Numbered from the stretch's first letter, positions 26,214-35,743 are shown. The stretch is DNA of 64,000 nucleotides from DATKWD01 sp963704815 (GCA_963704815.1 CAVPHU010000001.1:1426001-1490000), one strand, 5' to 3'. Numbers and translations are program-made. Notes: generated by a model from the letters alone, not told the origin.

Positions 26214-29200
26214 TCAGCGTCGGGTCACCGACCGGGATGACGGCCCGCGAACCCCGTACGTGCCCGGCTGGACCAATGCTGCGTGGCCGGGCATGCCGAA
26301 CTCCTCGTAGCCGCTGATGGCGCGCTCGCGCAGCTCTCGCGCCCGTTCGCCATCGCCCGGTCGGGCACGTTCGGTGAACATCTGAGCGAAGAACCGACAG
26401 GCCTCCGGCTCCTCTCGACGCATGGGCAAGGTCCGGCTCACCTCGAGTGCACGCTCGAACCGGCCCTCGGCGCGATCCCAGTCGCCTGCGCACGTCGCAG
26501 CGATGCCCTGGAGGGTCGCCACCAGGCGGTAGTCCCACCCGCGCATCATGACGCCCGACGCCGCGAGCTCGTCCATGGTGGCCTCGAGCGCGGCGGCCTG
26601 GTCCCGCTCCCCGAGCATCGTGAACACCTCGATCGCGCTCGCCGCCAGTCCCGACGAGGTCATCGACGTCGGGCGCCCCGGCACCGGGAAGTCGGCTCGA
26701 GCGCGTTCGACCAACTCGAGGGCAGCATCGCGATCGCCCAGGTAGGCGTGGATGAGCATCAACCGGCCGAGGTGACCGCCCGTGGCCCCGCGGACCTCGA
26801 TGTTCGCCGCTCCCTCGAACTCGACGAGGGCCTCCTTCCAGTCGCCCCGCCAGAACGCGGCGAGGCCGATCCGGGAGTGACCGATCGAGGCCAGCCAGCC
26901 GAACCCCATGTCCTCTCCGATCTCGAGGGCCCGACTGCCTCGGTCTTCGAGCGCGGACGCAGATGGCCGGCTGCCGACATCCTCGAAGACGCTGGCCTGC
27001 TCGGTGAACACGAAGGCCGACCAGTTGCCGAGTCGAAGCGCGAGTTCTTCGCCTTCGCGACCGAGTTCGGCCGCATCGGCGAATCGACCGAGCCAGCCTT
27101 GTGCGGCCCCGACGTAGCCCAGCAGATTGGCCAGGTTCCAGACGTCGCCGGCGTTGCGCAGATGCCCGATGCCCTCGACCCCGACCTCGACCGTCTCGCG
27201 AAATCGCTGGTAGGCGAAGTAGTGCGTGGTGGCGGCGTAGAGCGTGACCCCGATGATGCGGTCGTCGTTCTCCATCCGGGCCAGCGCGAGGGCCTCGTCG
27301 AGCAGGTCCTGGCCGAGCTCGTAGTTCCCCGATTGGCTGTCCAGCATCCCGGCCACCGCGAGGAGACCCGCTCGTGTGGCGCTCTGCGTGTCGCCCAACG
27401 CCGTCAGCCCGCGACCGACCAACCGGGTGACGTCACGGCCTCGCCGCCACCAGGCCACCTGGAGCGCGGCGTCGAGCGCCGTGCGTGCCACCGCGTCGGC
27501 GTCGCCCGCCGCCTCGAAGGCGTCGAGTGCCTTGTCCCAGGACGACAGCGCCGCCTCGAGATCTCCGAGGCTCCGCTCGGCCGTGGCCAGTCGCTCGAGC
27601 GCACCGGCCCGAGCACCGTGGTCGCTCGCTGGAGTCAGCTCGAGCACCCGGGTGAAGTGGGGCACCGCGTCTTCGAACGCAGCCGTTTCGAGCGCCCGAT
27701 CGCCGGCGAGCAGGTGCACCCGAGTCTTCCGCTCGGGCGCCACCGACGGGCCCGCCTGCTCGAGGTGCGATGCGATGGTGGCGGCGTGCGAGGCGAGCGA
27801 GGTGGCGTACACCTCCTCGAGTGCTTCGGCGACCCGACGATGGAGTCGTTGGACCCTGGTGTGGGACAACTGGCCGAGCAACGTCTGACGGATCATCTCG
27901 TGCTGGAACGCGAAGCGGACCGAGTCGGCCTCGACCGTCGAGACGATCAGGCGCATCCGCTCGGCCTCGTCGACCGCGTCGAGGAGATCGTCCTCGGACA
28001 CCTCGGCGAGCGCTTCGAGCAGCTCGAGGCTGAAGTCCCGGCCGAGAAGACTCGCGAGCCCGAGCACGGTCCGGGTGATCGGCTGCAGCTTCTCGAACCG
28101 GCTCTCGATGACCATGCGGACGCCCACCGGCACCGCGAGGTCGGCCAGCCTGAACTCCGGGTTCCAGCCCGACTCGTCGACCACGCCACCGAGCTCGACG
28201 AGTTCGCGCACGATCTCACCGGCGAAGAACGCATTGCCTTCGGTTCGCTCGTGGACGGCGTCGACGAGGTCGTCGGGCGCCTCGGCGCCACCGGCATCGG
28301 CCAGCAGCGCTGCGAGGTCGTCTCGCGTCAGAGACGGGAGAGTGATCGACTCGACGGTGCTCCGCCGATGCATCCGGGCGAGCGCGGCGTGGAGCGGGGT
28401 CGAGGTCGAGACCTCTTCGAGCGTGTAGGTGCCGACGACCAGGATCGGGAGGTCGGCCAGCTCGAGGGCCAAGTGCTCGAGGAGCAACAGGGTCGGAACA
28501 TCGGCCCACTGGAGGTCGTCGAGCAGGAGGACCAGCGGTCGCAGAGCGGCCAGGCGACCGAGCACATCGCGCACGTTGGTGAAGAAGTAGCGCCGTGTCT
28601 CGGGCGCACCCGAATCGGCAGCCGGGCCGACATCTGGATAGTGGGCGCGCAGATGGGGCAGCAGTCGGGCCATCTCACCGGCCGATGTCCCGAGGACCTG
28701 GCGGAATGCGGCCGGGCTCATGGCTCGTTCCGCCGCCTCGGCCACGTCGACCCACGGCGCGTAGGGCTCTGACGAGCCGGTGTCGTGACACCGGCCGACG
28801 ATGAACCGCATGCCCCTCGCTGCGGCCTCGAGCCCGATCTCCTCGACCAGGCGGGTCTTGCCGCAGCCCGTGCTGCCGGTCACGACGACGAAGCTGCCGT
28901 GACCACCATCGGCGACCTCGACGCAGCGACGGAGCTCGGCCCGCTCGGCATCGCGACCGACGAAGGCGACCTGATCCCCGAAGCCCGGCGACACGACCGT
29001 CTCCTCACCGGCCGGGACGGCCTCGTGCAGACGCCACTTCTCGTCCAGTCCCTTGAGCCAGAACGAGCCACGGTCGACATAGGCCCACTCGTCGCCGCCG
29101 ACCGCCCCGAGCCGCACGACCTCGGACACCAGCACCTGGTCGGCAGCCGCTTTGGAGGTGACTCGGGCCGCGGTCGACACGGTGAGGCCGAACACATCGC

Positions 29201-29519
29201 CGTCTTCCTCGATCACCGGGCCGGTGTGCAGTCCGAGTCGAACGCGCAGCGGCGTCTCCGGATGGGACCGGTTGTGGTCGGCGATGCGCGCACGGATGCC
29301 CAGCGCGGCCCGCACACCCGATTCACTCGAGGGAAACACCGCCAGGAACCCGTCGCCGGTGTTCTTGACGACGACACCACCGTGCTCGACGACGGGCCCG
29401 CGGACAGTCTCCTCGTGGGCACGGAGGAGGGCGACGGCGTCCTCGTCGCCTCGCGCGACACTGAACTCGGTCGAGGCCTCCATGTCCGTGAAGAGCACGG
29501 TCTTTTCATGACTACTCAT
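26214..29519 (-). CDS. Class III cyclase - AAA ATPase - TPR-like regulator
   Basis: 1101 aa. Residues 1-165 are a class III nucleotidyl cyclase domain (FTDMEASTEF and VKNTGDGFLAVF hold the metal Asp residues, then VSTAARVTSKAAADQ). Residues ~185-450 are an AAA_16/STAND ATPase: FVGRDAERAELRRC, Walker A VTGSTGCGKTRLVEEI and Walker B RPLVLLLDDLQWAD. The remaining ~600 residues are all-helical, TPR-like (LEVSRTLPMRREEPEACRFF). The same order occurs in mycobacterial cyclase-ATPase proteins; here there is no C-terminal LuxR HTH, so output would be cyclic nucleotide or protein contacts. Divergent from the 124-aa gene. Confidence 0.87.
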   Translation of the reverse strand: MSSHEKTVLFTDMEASTEFSVARGDEDAVALLRAHEETVRGPVVEHGGVVVKNTGDGFLAVFPSSESGVRAALGIRARIADHNRSHPETPLRVRLGLHTGPVIEEDGDVFGLTVSTAARVTSKAAADQVLVSEVVRLGAVGGDEWAYVDRGSFWLKGLDEKWRLHEAVPAGEETVVSPGFGDQVAFVGRDAERAELRRCVEVADGGHGSFVVVTGSTGCGKTRLVEEIGLEAAARGMRFIVGRCHDTGSSEPYAPWVDVAEAAERAMSPAAFRQVLGTSAGEMARLLPHLRAHYPDVGPAADSGAPETRRYFFTNVRDVLGRLAALRPLVLLLDDLQWADVPTLLLLEHLALELADLPILVVGTYTLEEVSTSTPLHAALARMHRRSTVESITLPSLTRDDLAALLADAGGAEAPDDLVDAVHERTEGNAFFAGEIVRELVELGGVVDESGWNPEFRLADLAVPVGVRMVIESRFEKLQPITRTVLGLASLLGRDFSLELLEALAEVSEDDLLDAVDEAERMRLIVSTVEADSVRFAFQHEMIRQTLLGQLSHTRVQRLHRRVAEALEEVYATSLASHAATIASHLEQAGPSVAPERKTRVHLLAGDRALETAAFEDAVPHFTRVLELTPASDHGARAGALERLATAERSLGDLEAALSSWDKALDAFEAAGDADAVARTALDAALQVAWWRRGRDVTRLVGRGLTALGDTQSATRAGLLAVAGMLDSQSGNYELGQDLLDEALALARMENDDRIIGVTLYAATTHYFAYQRFRETVEVGVEGIGHLRNAGDVWNLANLLGYVGAAQGWLGRFADAAELGREGEELALRLGNWSAFVFTEQASVFEDVGSRPSASALEDRGSRALEIGEDMGFGWLASIGHSRIGLAAFWRGDWKEALVEFEGAANIEVRGATGGHLGRLMLIHAYLGDRDAALELVERARADFPVPGRPTSMTSSGLAASAIEVFTMLGERDQAAALEATMDELAASGVMMRGWDYRLVATLQGIAATCAGDWDRAEGRFERALEVSRTLPMRREEPEACRFFAQMFTERARPGDGERARELRERAISGYEEFGMPGHAALVQPGTYGVRGPSSRSVTRR

Positions 29520-29605
29520 CGGCTGCCTCGGTCACGAGCCTTGCGCACATCGGCCTTGGCAACCACACTGCTACAAACCAATCGAAGACACGTGGAGGTT
29601 TCCCG

Positions 29606-29980
29606 ATGCCGATGGCGCTCGTGATCGACAAGCTCGCCGAGATACTCAAGTGCGACGTGGTGACGGGGGTCGGCGACGACGACGAGGGCCTTCTCCGGCT
29701 CTCCGAGCCGGGCTCGCTCATCGACGAAGCGAAGGCGGGCGCAGGGCTCACCGACGACGAGGCCGCATACCTCCACGACATGCCACCTGCGCTGCTCGAG
29801 GGCATGCGGGCGGCGATCGTCGAGGCGATCAAGACCGACAAGGCGATCCACCTGCAGTACTCCCCGGCCTATGACTTCCAGGTGAGGCTCTGGGACTACG
29901 GGGATGCGGTGAGCATCCACGTGAGCGGGCCATATCCGCCGAACCACCAGCGCCCCGGGTGGCCGTCGGCTTCGAGCTGA
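29606..29980 (+). CDS. Hypothetical protein, 124 aa
   Basis: Acidic soluble protein without a recognised domain (MPMALVIDKLAEILKCDVVT ... SLIDEAKAGAGLTDDEAAYL ... DFQVRLWDYGDAVSIHVSG). GGAGG lies 7 nt before the ATG. It precedes the PAS and MBL-fold genes on the same strand and may be co-transcribed with them. Confidence 0.6.
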   Translation: MPMALVIDKLAEILKCDVVTGVGDDDEGLLRLSEPGSLIDEAKAGAGLTDDEAAYLHDMPPALLEGMRAAIVEAIKTDKAIHLQYSPAYDFQVRLWDYGDAVSIHVSGPYPPNHQRPGWPSASS

Positions 29981-30103
29981 CCCCGCTGCTCGGGGCACCT
30001 GCGCCGGGCCGGTCAGAGTACGGTGCGCTCGGCGCCGACCGGCGCCCGACGTGGGCACGGGGGTGCGTCGCGGCGGAGAGCGCAGATGTTGGGAGCGAGG
30101 ACC

Positions 30104-30493
30104 ATGTCACCGAAGGCGCTGGCCCTGATCGTGGCGAGAGAACTGGCCGCGAACCTGGCCACGCCGATCTTCCTCATCGATGCCGGCGGCACCCTGGTGT
30201 TCTACAACGACGCCGCCGAGCAGTTCTTCGGCCGGAGCTTCGGCGAGGTGGGCGAGATCAGTGTGCTCGAGTTCGCGGCGTTGCTCGACCTGCGGGCCCA
30301 CGACGGAGCCGAGCTGGCGCGCCGGGACACGCCGACGGCGGTGACGTTCAACGAGCTCGAACCGGCCCACGCACAGCTGCGGGCCCGGTCGCTCGACGGC
30401 GAAGACCACGAGATCCAGGTGACGTCCCTGCCGCTCTTCGGGTCGACCGACGAGCTCCACGGAGTCATGACCATCTTCTGGGAAGGCCGATGA
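30104..30493 (+). CDS. PAS-domain sensor protein
   Basis: 129 aa. A single PAS fold: LATPIFLIDAGGTLVFYNDA then EQFFGRSFGEVGEIS, ending HGVMTIFWEGR. No output domain; a stand-alone sensor. Its ATGA stop/start overlap with the next gene implies coupled translation with the MBL-fold hydrolase. I choose ATG 30104, with GGGAG 9 nt upstream; ATG 30086 is equally in frame. Confidence 0.75.
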   Translation: MSPKALALIVARELAANLATPIFLIDAGGTLVFYNDAAEQFFGRSFGEVGEISVLEFAALLDLRAHDGAELARRDTPTAVTFNELEPAHAQLRARSLDGEDHEIQVTSLPLFGSTDELHGVMTIFWEGR

Positions 30494-31329
30494 AGGCTCG
30501 CGTCTGGGGGTGCCGGGGGTCGGTGGCCACCCCGGGACCCGAGAACGTCCAGTACGGCGGCAACACGTCATGCGTCGAGGTCCGCACCGAGTCGGGCGAC
30601 GTGATCGTGCTCGACGCCGGCACCGGTCTTCGCCCGCTCGGCGTCGAGCTCCAGCAGCAGGACGTCGTCGAGGTCCACCTGATGCTCAGTCATCTTCACC
30701 TCGATCACCTGCAGGGGCTCGGCTTCTTCCGGGCCCTCTTCGACCCGGAGATGACCGTGCACATCTGGGGGCCACCGTCGCCGGTGCAGTCGCTCGAGGA
30801 CCGCATCGCGCTCTACCTCGCCCCGCCACTGTTCCCGGTCCGCCTCCGCGACATCCCGGCCACCGTGGTCTTCCACGATGCGCCCGCCGAGGCGGTCACG
30901 ATCGGCTCGGTCGAGGTGATCGCATCGGCGGTCACCCACCAGGGTCCGACGGTCGGGTACCGCATCACCGAGGCGGGACGATCGCTCACCTATCTCCCCG
31001 ACCACGAACCCGCCCTCGGCGCCGATCTCGCCGCCCTCGACGGCGAATGGATCTCGGGCTACGACCTGGCCGCCGGCACCGACGTGCTGCTCCACGACGC
31101 CCAGTACGGCGACGGCGAGTACCCCGCCCACGTCGGGTGGGGTCACTCGGCCACCGCCCATGTGGTCGAGTTCGCACGGAAGGCCGACGTCGGCCGACTG
31201 GTGCTGTTCCACCACGACCCCTACCACGACGACCGTGCGCTCGATGGCCTGCTGACCGAGGCCGAACTGCTGATGGGCGCAGACGGGTCGGTCGCCATGG
31301 CGTCAGAAGGCATGCAGATCGAGGTCTGA
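30490..31329 (+). CDS. MBL-fold metallo-hydrolase
   Basis: 279 aa metallo-beta-lactamase fold. The metal motif HxHxDH is in LSHLHLDHLQGL; further ligands are likely in VTHQGPTVGYRI, LPDHEP and LLHDAQY; the last His is in FHHDPYHDD. The N-terminus VWGCRGSVATPGPENVQYGG, then NTSCVEV, defines the subfamily shared with the gene at 33962. Some members of this branch act on cyclic nucleotides or RNA, but no substrate is visible. Coupled to the PAS protein, so its activity may be sensor-controlled. Confidence 0.85.
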   Translation: MKARVWGCRGSVATPGPENVQYGGNTSCVEVRTESGDVIVLDAGTGLRPLGVELQQQDVVEVHLMLSHLHLDHLQGLGFFRALFDPEMTVHIWGPPSPVQSLEDRIALYLAPPLFPVRLRDIPATVVFHDAPAEAVTIGSVEVIASAVTHQGPTVGYRITEAGRSLTYLPDHEPALGADLAALDGEWISGYDLAAGTDVLLHDAQYGDGEYPAHVGWGHSATAHVVEFARKADVGRLVLFHHDPYHDDRALDGLLTEAELLMGADGSVAMASEGMQIEV

Positions 31330-31367
31330 CGCAGGCGCGAGGGGTGCGTCGGGTTTCGTGCTCGACC

Positions 31368-32408
31368 TCAGTTCGCCGGCTTCTCAGCGACGATCCGCCA
31401 GTTCAGATCGGCGATCTTGGCCTTCTCGGCCTGCGTCCACGACTCGCCGCCGGTCTGGAGGAGATCGAGCGCCTCTTCGACCCACGGCGGCATGATGCGC
31501 ACCCGCTCGAGCGCCCTCACGGCCATCCGAACTCGCAGGATCAGGTCGCGCTTCTGCTCGCAGATCGGCCAAGCCTCGCTCTTGGAGGGTGCAGAGACCA
31601 GCACGTCGAACCCGGCTCGCTCCAACGCCGCACAGACATCGGCCGGGTACATCGACTGGGTCGCCGCCAGCGTCGGCAGGTATGACCGGTGCAGGGCCAC
31701 GTGTTGCTCGTCGTCCCAGTCGAAGAACGGGGTCAGCAGATACTCCGAGCAGGCGTACCGGGCGCCTGGCTTCAGCACCCGGAACATCTCCGCCGCGTGC
31801 GCATCCAGCTCGTCCTTCTTGAAGAACGGCCACACCGCCTGAAACGAGTAGCACCCGTCGAAGGTGCCTGAGGCGTAGTCGAGCGGCTCGTGGTGATTGC
31901 CGACCTGGTAGTGGAGGCGGTGGCTCATGTCGCACTTCGCCGCCCAGTCGATCGCGTTCTCGATCTGATCCGGGTCGATGTTGTAGCCCGACACCTGTCC
32001 GCCGGTCAGCGAGGCCAGGTGGTACGAGATCCGCCCCCTTCCGCACCCCATGTCGAGCAGATGAGCATCCGCCGGCGCGTCGAGATCCAGCTCCTTCAGC
32101 AGGTCCTGTTCGCACAGGATCTGATTCCCGTAGAGGCCCTGGTTCTCGTCCAGCTGCGGCGGGATGTAGAGCTTCTCGAGGTCGACGACCGACAGCAGGT
32201 TGTTCAGGACCTTGTAGTAGGCCGCGACCGCCTGCGTCTCGTCCTCGGTCTCGGTCTCTTCGCCATCCTGCATGCGTTGGAAGAAGTGATAGGCGTCGAT
32301 GCAGGCGTCCTTGTCCTCCTGCGGCATCGTCGCCAATCGCTTCATGCCGATCAGCGACGTCTTGACGCGGTACCAGCTCAGACGTTGCCTCATGATGTCC
32401 TCCGTCAT
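31368..32408 (-). CDS. SAM-dependent methyltransferase, sterol C-methyltransferase-like
   Basis: 346 aa. The SAM motif is LLDMGCGRGRISYHLASL; NIDPDQIENAIDWA follows. The central FDGCYSFQAVWPFFKKDELD, FRVLKPGARYACSEYLLTPF and DWDDEQHVAL match sterol 24-C-methyltransferase architecture (Y.iE..., RVLKPGG.f..YEW), as does the short C-terminal segment before VAEKPAN. Bacterial relatives act on sterols, hopanoids or other polyprenoids; the substrate is unknown. The start overlaps the MpaB stop (ATGA). Two in-frame starts, 32408 and 32393, each have the same GGAGG because of a 15-bp tandem duplication. Confidence 0.75.
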   Translation of the reverse strand: MTEDIMRQRLSWYRVKTSLIGMKRLATMPQEDKDACIDAYHFFQRMQDGEETETEDETQAVAAYYKVLNNLLSVVDLEKLYIPPQLDENQGLYGNQILCEQDLLKELDLDAPADAHLLDMGCGRGRISYHLASLTGGQVSGYNIDPDQIENAIDWAAKCDMSHRLHYQVGNHHEPLDYASGTFDGCYSFQAVWPFFKKDELDAHAAEMFRVLKPGARYACSEYLLTPFFDWDDEQHVALHRSYLPTLAATQSMYPADVCAALERAGFDVLVSAPSKSEAWPICEQKRDLILRVRMAVRALERVRIMPPWVEEALDLLQTGGESWTQAEKAKIADLNWRIVAEKPAN

Positions 32409-32420
32409 GATGTCCTCCGT
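32391..32420 (-). repeat. 15-bp tandem duplication carrying a duplicated RBS and start codon
   Basis: Two head-to-tail copies of ACGGAGGACATCATG (minus strand). Each unit has GGAGG 5 nt before an ATG, and the two ATGs are in frame five codons apart. The downstream methyltransferase thus has two equivalent translation starts, and the MpaB reading frame ends within the first copy. Confidence 0.9.
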
Positions 32421-33835
32421 CGTCGTGCCTCGACCCTGTGGCGGAGATCCGCGCCGCGGGCGCGGACCTTGGGTTCCATCGTCGCCCTCAGCTGGCCCCC
32501 CTTGGCTCGCACCTGACGGGCCCGCTTCATGGTCCGGGCCCTGATGGTGAGGCGCACCTTCAGCTCGTCGGCGATCTGGAAGCTCGGTCGCTCGCCGTCC
32601 CTGGTGAGCTCGAGAAAGCGGCGGAAGGCGTAGCGCCCCATCACGGCCGAGAACTGGTTGCCGGCGGGGCTGCTGCGGTTGAAACGATCGGCCACGCGGC
32701 CCGTCACCGCGATGGCACTGAAGATCCTGGCGGTCCAGTCGGCGGGCGGGATGGCGAGCATGTCGGCCTCGTCGTCACCGATGATCTTGCGGACGGTCGT
32801 GGCCGCGAACCCGTCGAACAACCGCGCGGGGATGAGCTCGTGCATCACGCCCATGGCCGTCGCGGCCAGCCGGTAGCCCTCGGGGCTCGAGCCGAACTCA
32901 CGCTCCTTGATGCGCTCCCACACGAATCGGGCGGTGTCCAGATCGATCGGGAGCAGGTCGTCGTCGATCCCCAGCACGTGGCCGACCACACACCAGGTGT
33001 GGACGTAGGCCTCCTCCTCCTCACTCGTGAGGCGAATGCCGAACGCATCGAGGGACTGCAGCCCCACCACGCTGAACGTGCACATCACGCCGAGCAGCGC
33101 CATCTGGTTGATCGGTTCGCCCAGCTCGGAGTTCCACTCGGCCAACTCGTCGCCGAGGTCGTCGTGGTTCTTGACCAGATGACGGGCACCGGCGTGGATG
33201 AGCCGCACGAGCCGGATGGCTTTGATGCCATCACCGCCCGGCTCCAGGCTGCCGGGGGTCAACACGTCGAGGAAGAACTGGCCCGTCTCGAGAAAGCGAC
33301 GCTTGGCGTCGTCGTCGGACACCAGCCGGACGTTCTCGGCCAGCGCCACTGCGTCACGTCTCGCCAGGTAGCCCGACGGGATCGATCCCATCCACAGTCC
33401 GAGCCCGAGCTGGGCGAAGTAGCGCCAGAACACCTCCTGGCCGACCTTGACCATCAGCGGCGAGTGCCACTCGGGCAACTCGAGCGGTTCGTTCAGGAAG
33501 TCCTGCACCATCACGGCGTGATCGGTGCTGGCGGCCGGCAACCGCACGAGGTCGCCCATGAGGCGCTCGTAGGTGAGCGCGAGCTCGGAGTCGACGTAAC
33601 GGGCGGCGATGTCATCGGCTCGGTCGTCGCCCCGGCTCCTCAGCTCTTCGAGGAACTGGTCGGTGAACACCTCGCAGCCCACCAGCGCGTGTTCGAGAGT
33701 CTCCGAAGCGGCATCGCCTTCGTCGCGGAGCTGCTGGAGGTACGGCGCGACCTTCCGTGACAGCAGGGACCGGACCGCGGGCGATGACCCGATCGCTTCG
33801 ACTCGCTCGCGGGCGCGAGGGATCACATCGACCAT
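32405..33835 (-). CDS. MpaB-family oxygenase (DUF2236, latex-clearing-protein-like)
   Basis: 476 aa from ATG 33835. The DUF2236/MpaB core is evident: VFWRYFAQLGLGLWMGSIPS near residue 135, RLVRLIHAGARHLV with the likely haem-ligand His, LLGVMCTFSVVGLQSLDAFG and WCVVGHVLGI. Characterised relatives are the haem-containing rubber oxygenase Lcp and fungal MpaB, which cleave C=C bonds in isoprenoid chains. Coupled to the sterol-methyltransferase-like gene, it suggests isoprenoid or steroid modification. The long open frame upstream of 33835 is not coding-like. Confidence 0.82.
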   Translation of the reverse strand: MVDVIPRARERVEAIGSSPAVRSLLSRKVAPYLQQLRDEGDAASETLEHALVGCEVFTDQFLEELRSRGDDRADDIAARYVDSELALTYERLMGDLVRLPAASTDHAVMVQDFLNEPLELPEWHSPLMVKVGQEVFWRYFAQLGLGLWMGSIPSGYLARRDAVALAENVRLVSDDDAKRRFLETGQFFLDVLTPGSLEPGGDGIKAIRLVRLIHAGARHLVKNHDDLGDELAEWNSELGEPINQMALLGVMCTFSVVGLQSLDAFGIRLTSEEEEAYVHTWCVVGHVLGIDDDLLPIDLDTARFVWERIKEREFGSSPEGYRLAATAMGVMHELIPARLFDGFAATTVRKIIGDDEADMLAIPPADWTARIFSAIAVTGRVADRFNRSSPAGNQFSAVMGRYAFRRFLELTRDGERPSFQIADELKVRLTIRARTMKRARQVRAKGGQLRATMEPKVRARGADLRHRVEARRRRTS

Positions 33836-33961
33836 GGCAGATGATGGCACGAGGCGGGTCGGCGGGCCGCAGGGACGGCACGTGCGAGGGCGACCTGCAC
33901 ACCGAGTGAGGCGGTCCCTGGCGAGCAGAGGAGGTACCGTCGCAACCCAGGGGGTCCGACA

Positions 33962-35743
33962 ATGAGAGTGACGTTCTGGGGGACCAGGGGTTCGATCGCC
34001 AAAGCGGGTCCCACCACGCTCCGTTACGGCGGCAACACCTCCTGCGTCGAGGTCCGGACCGGAACCGGAACCCTGCTCGTGATCGACTGCGGCACCGGCG
34101 CCCACGGTCTCGGCGCCGATCTGATGGCCCGAAGCGACGGAGCACCGCTCGACGGCCACCTGCTCATCAGCCACACCCACTGGGACCACATCCAGGGGCT
34201 GCCGTTCTTCGCGCCGCTGTTCCAGCCCGAGAGCACCTGGCACATCTACGGTCCCCGTGGGCTGGGCGGGTCGCTCATCGACACCCTTGCCGGCCAGATG
34301 CAGTACTCCTACTTCCCGGTCAGCCTCGAGCAGCTGGCCGCCAACGTCACCTACCACGACCTGGTCGAGGGCACGTTCGACATCGATGACGCCCGGATCA
34401 CCACCCAGTACCTCAACCATCCGGCGCTCACCCTCGGCTACCGACTCGAAGCCGATGGTGCGACGATGGTCTACGCATCCGACCACGAACCGCACCACAC
34501 CGAGCTCGCCGGCGGCGGCGACCTGACGATGAACCGCCACGACCGAGGCCACCTCGATTTCCTGGCCGACGCAGACCTCGTCATCCACGACGCCCAGTAC
34601 GTGGCGGACGAGTACGTGTCGAAGCTGGGCTGGGGCCACAGCACGGTCGAGTACGTCGTCGACGCCGCGTGCCAGGCGAACGCCGCCCGCCTCGCCCTGT
34701 TCCACCACGACCCCGCTCGCACGGACGACGAGATCGACACCATCGTCGAGGAGGCCCGAGCCCGCGCCGCCGGCGCCGACACCGAAGTCTTCGCGGCAGC
34801 CGAAGGCAGCACCGTCGAGCTCGTGGGAACCAGATCGCCTTCGACGGTCGCCGCCACCAACGCCACCGCCACCCGTCAGCCCGCGCTCGAGGACGTGAGC
34901 CGGTCGGTGTTGATCGCCGTCGAGAGCCCCGACATCGCAACGGTCGTGCGCGAAGCCGCCGAGGCCGAGGGGCTCGAGATATCCGAGACCACCGAGCCGG
35001 TGGAGGCCTTGCGGATCGCCCGGACCGAGGAGCCTGCGGTGATCGTGCTCGAAGACGTCCTCGACCTCGAAGGCGACATCCGCGATCTGCGCACCGACTA
35101 CGCCCGAGACGTGAGCATCGTGACCGTGTCGTCGTCGAACGTCGGTGCACAGAGCGACCGACGCTCGCTCGGCGACTGGCTCCTCTGGCCGTTCAGCGCG
35201 GTCTACGTCCGCACCAAGCTGCACGCCTCGCTGCTGCGCCAGGCCTGCCTCTGGCAGAACGCCCCCCTGCCCGACGACGAGGAGACGCGGGTCCGGGCCT
35301 TGCAGGACCTCGGCATCCTCGACACTCCACCCGAGGCCCGCTTCGACCGCTACACCCAGGAGGCGAGCTCGCTGCTCGACATGCCGGTCGCGCTGGTCAG
35401 CCTGATCGACTCCGACCGCCAGTGGTTCAAGTCGGCCCACGGGCTCGACCTCGACGAGACGCCGCGCGACCTGTCGTTCTGCGCCCATGCCATCCTCGAC
35501 AACGACATCTTCCAGGTGCCCGATGCGCTCGACGACCGACGCTTCGCCCACAACCCTGCGGTGTCCGAAGGTCCCCGAGTGCGCTTCTACGCCGGGGCAC
35601 CACTCGAGCTCTCCGATGGCAGCACCGTCGGGACCCTGTGTGTGGTCGACTACCGCCCTCGTCTGCTGACCGAACCCCAACTCGACGAGCTCCGACGCCT
35701 CGCGGCCCTCGTCGCTCAAGAGCTGGAGGCACCCGAGGACTGA
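33962..35743 (+). CDS. MBL-fold hydrolase fused to receiver-like and GAF domains
   Basis: 593 aa in three parts. Residues 1-280: MBL fold of the same subfamily as 30490-31329 (FWGTRGSIAKAGPTTLRYGG, metal motif SHTHWDHIQGL, LFHHDP). Residues ~310-420: a response-regulator-like alpha/beta domain (SVLIAVESPDIATVVREAA, ITVLE-type core VIVLEDVLD), degenerate at the phospho-acceptor site. Residues ~445-590: GAF domain (ILDTPPEARFDRYTQEASSL, FCAHAILDN, FYAGAPLELSDGSTVGTLCV). Inference: a ligand-sensing, signal-controlled hydrolase. AGGGGG lies 8 nt before the ATG; TACCGT at 33935-33940 may be its -10 box. Confidence 0.83.
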   Translation: MRVTFWGTRGSIAKAGPTTLRYGGNTSCVEVRTGTGTLLVIDCGTGAHGLGADLMARSDGAPLDGHLLISHTHWDHIQGLPFFAPLFQPESTWHIYGPRGLGGSLIDTLAGQMQYSYFPVSLEQLAANVTYHDLVEGTFDIDDARITTQYLNHPALTLGYRLEADGATMVYASDHEPHHTELAGGGDLTMNRHDRGHLDFLADADLVIHDAQYVADEYVSKLGWGHSTVEYVVDAACQANAARLALFHHDPARTDDEIDTIVEEARARAAGADTEVFAAAEGSTVELVGTRSPSTVAATNATATRQPALEDVSRSVLIAVESPDIATVVREAAEAEGLEISETTEPVEALRIARTEEPAVIVLEDVLDLEGDIRDLRTDYARDVSIVTVSSSNVGAQSDRRSLGDWLLWPFSAVYVRTKLHASLLRQACLWQNAPLPDDEETRVRALQDLGILDTPPEARFDRYTQEASSLLDMPVALVSLIDSDRQWFKSAHGLDLDETPRDLSFCAHAILDNDIFQVPDALDDRRFAHNPAVSEGPRVRFYAGAPLELSDGSTVGTLCVVDYRPRLLTEPQLDELRRLAALVAQELEAPED

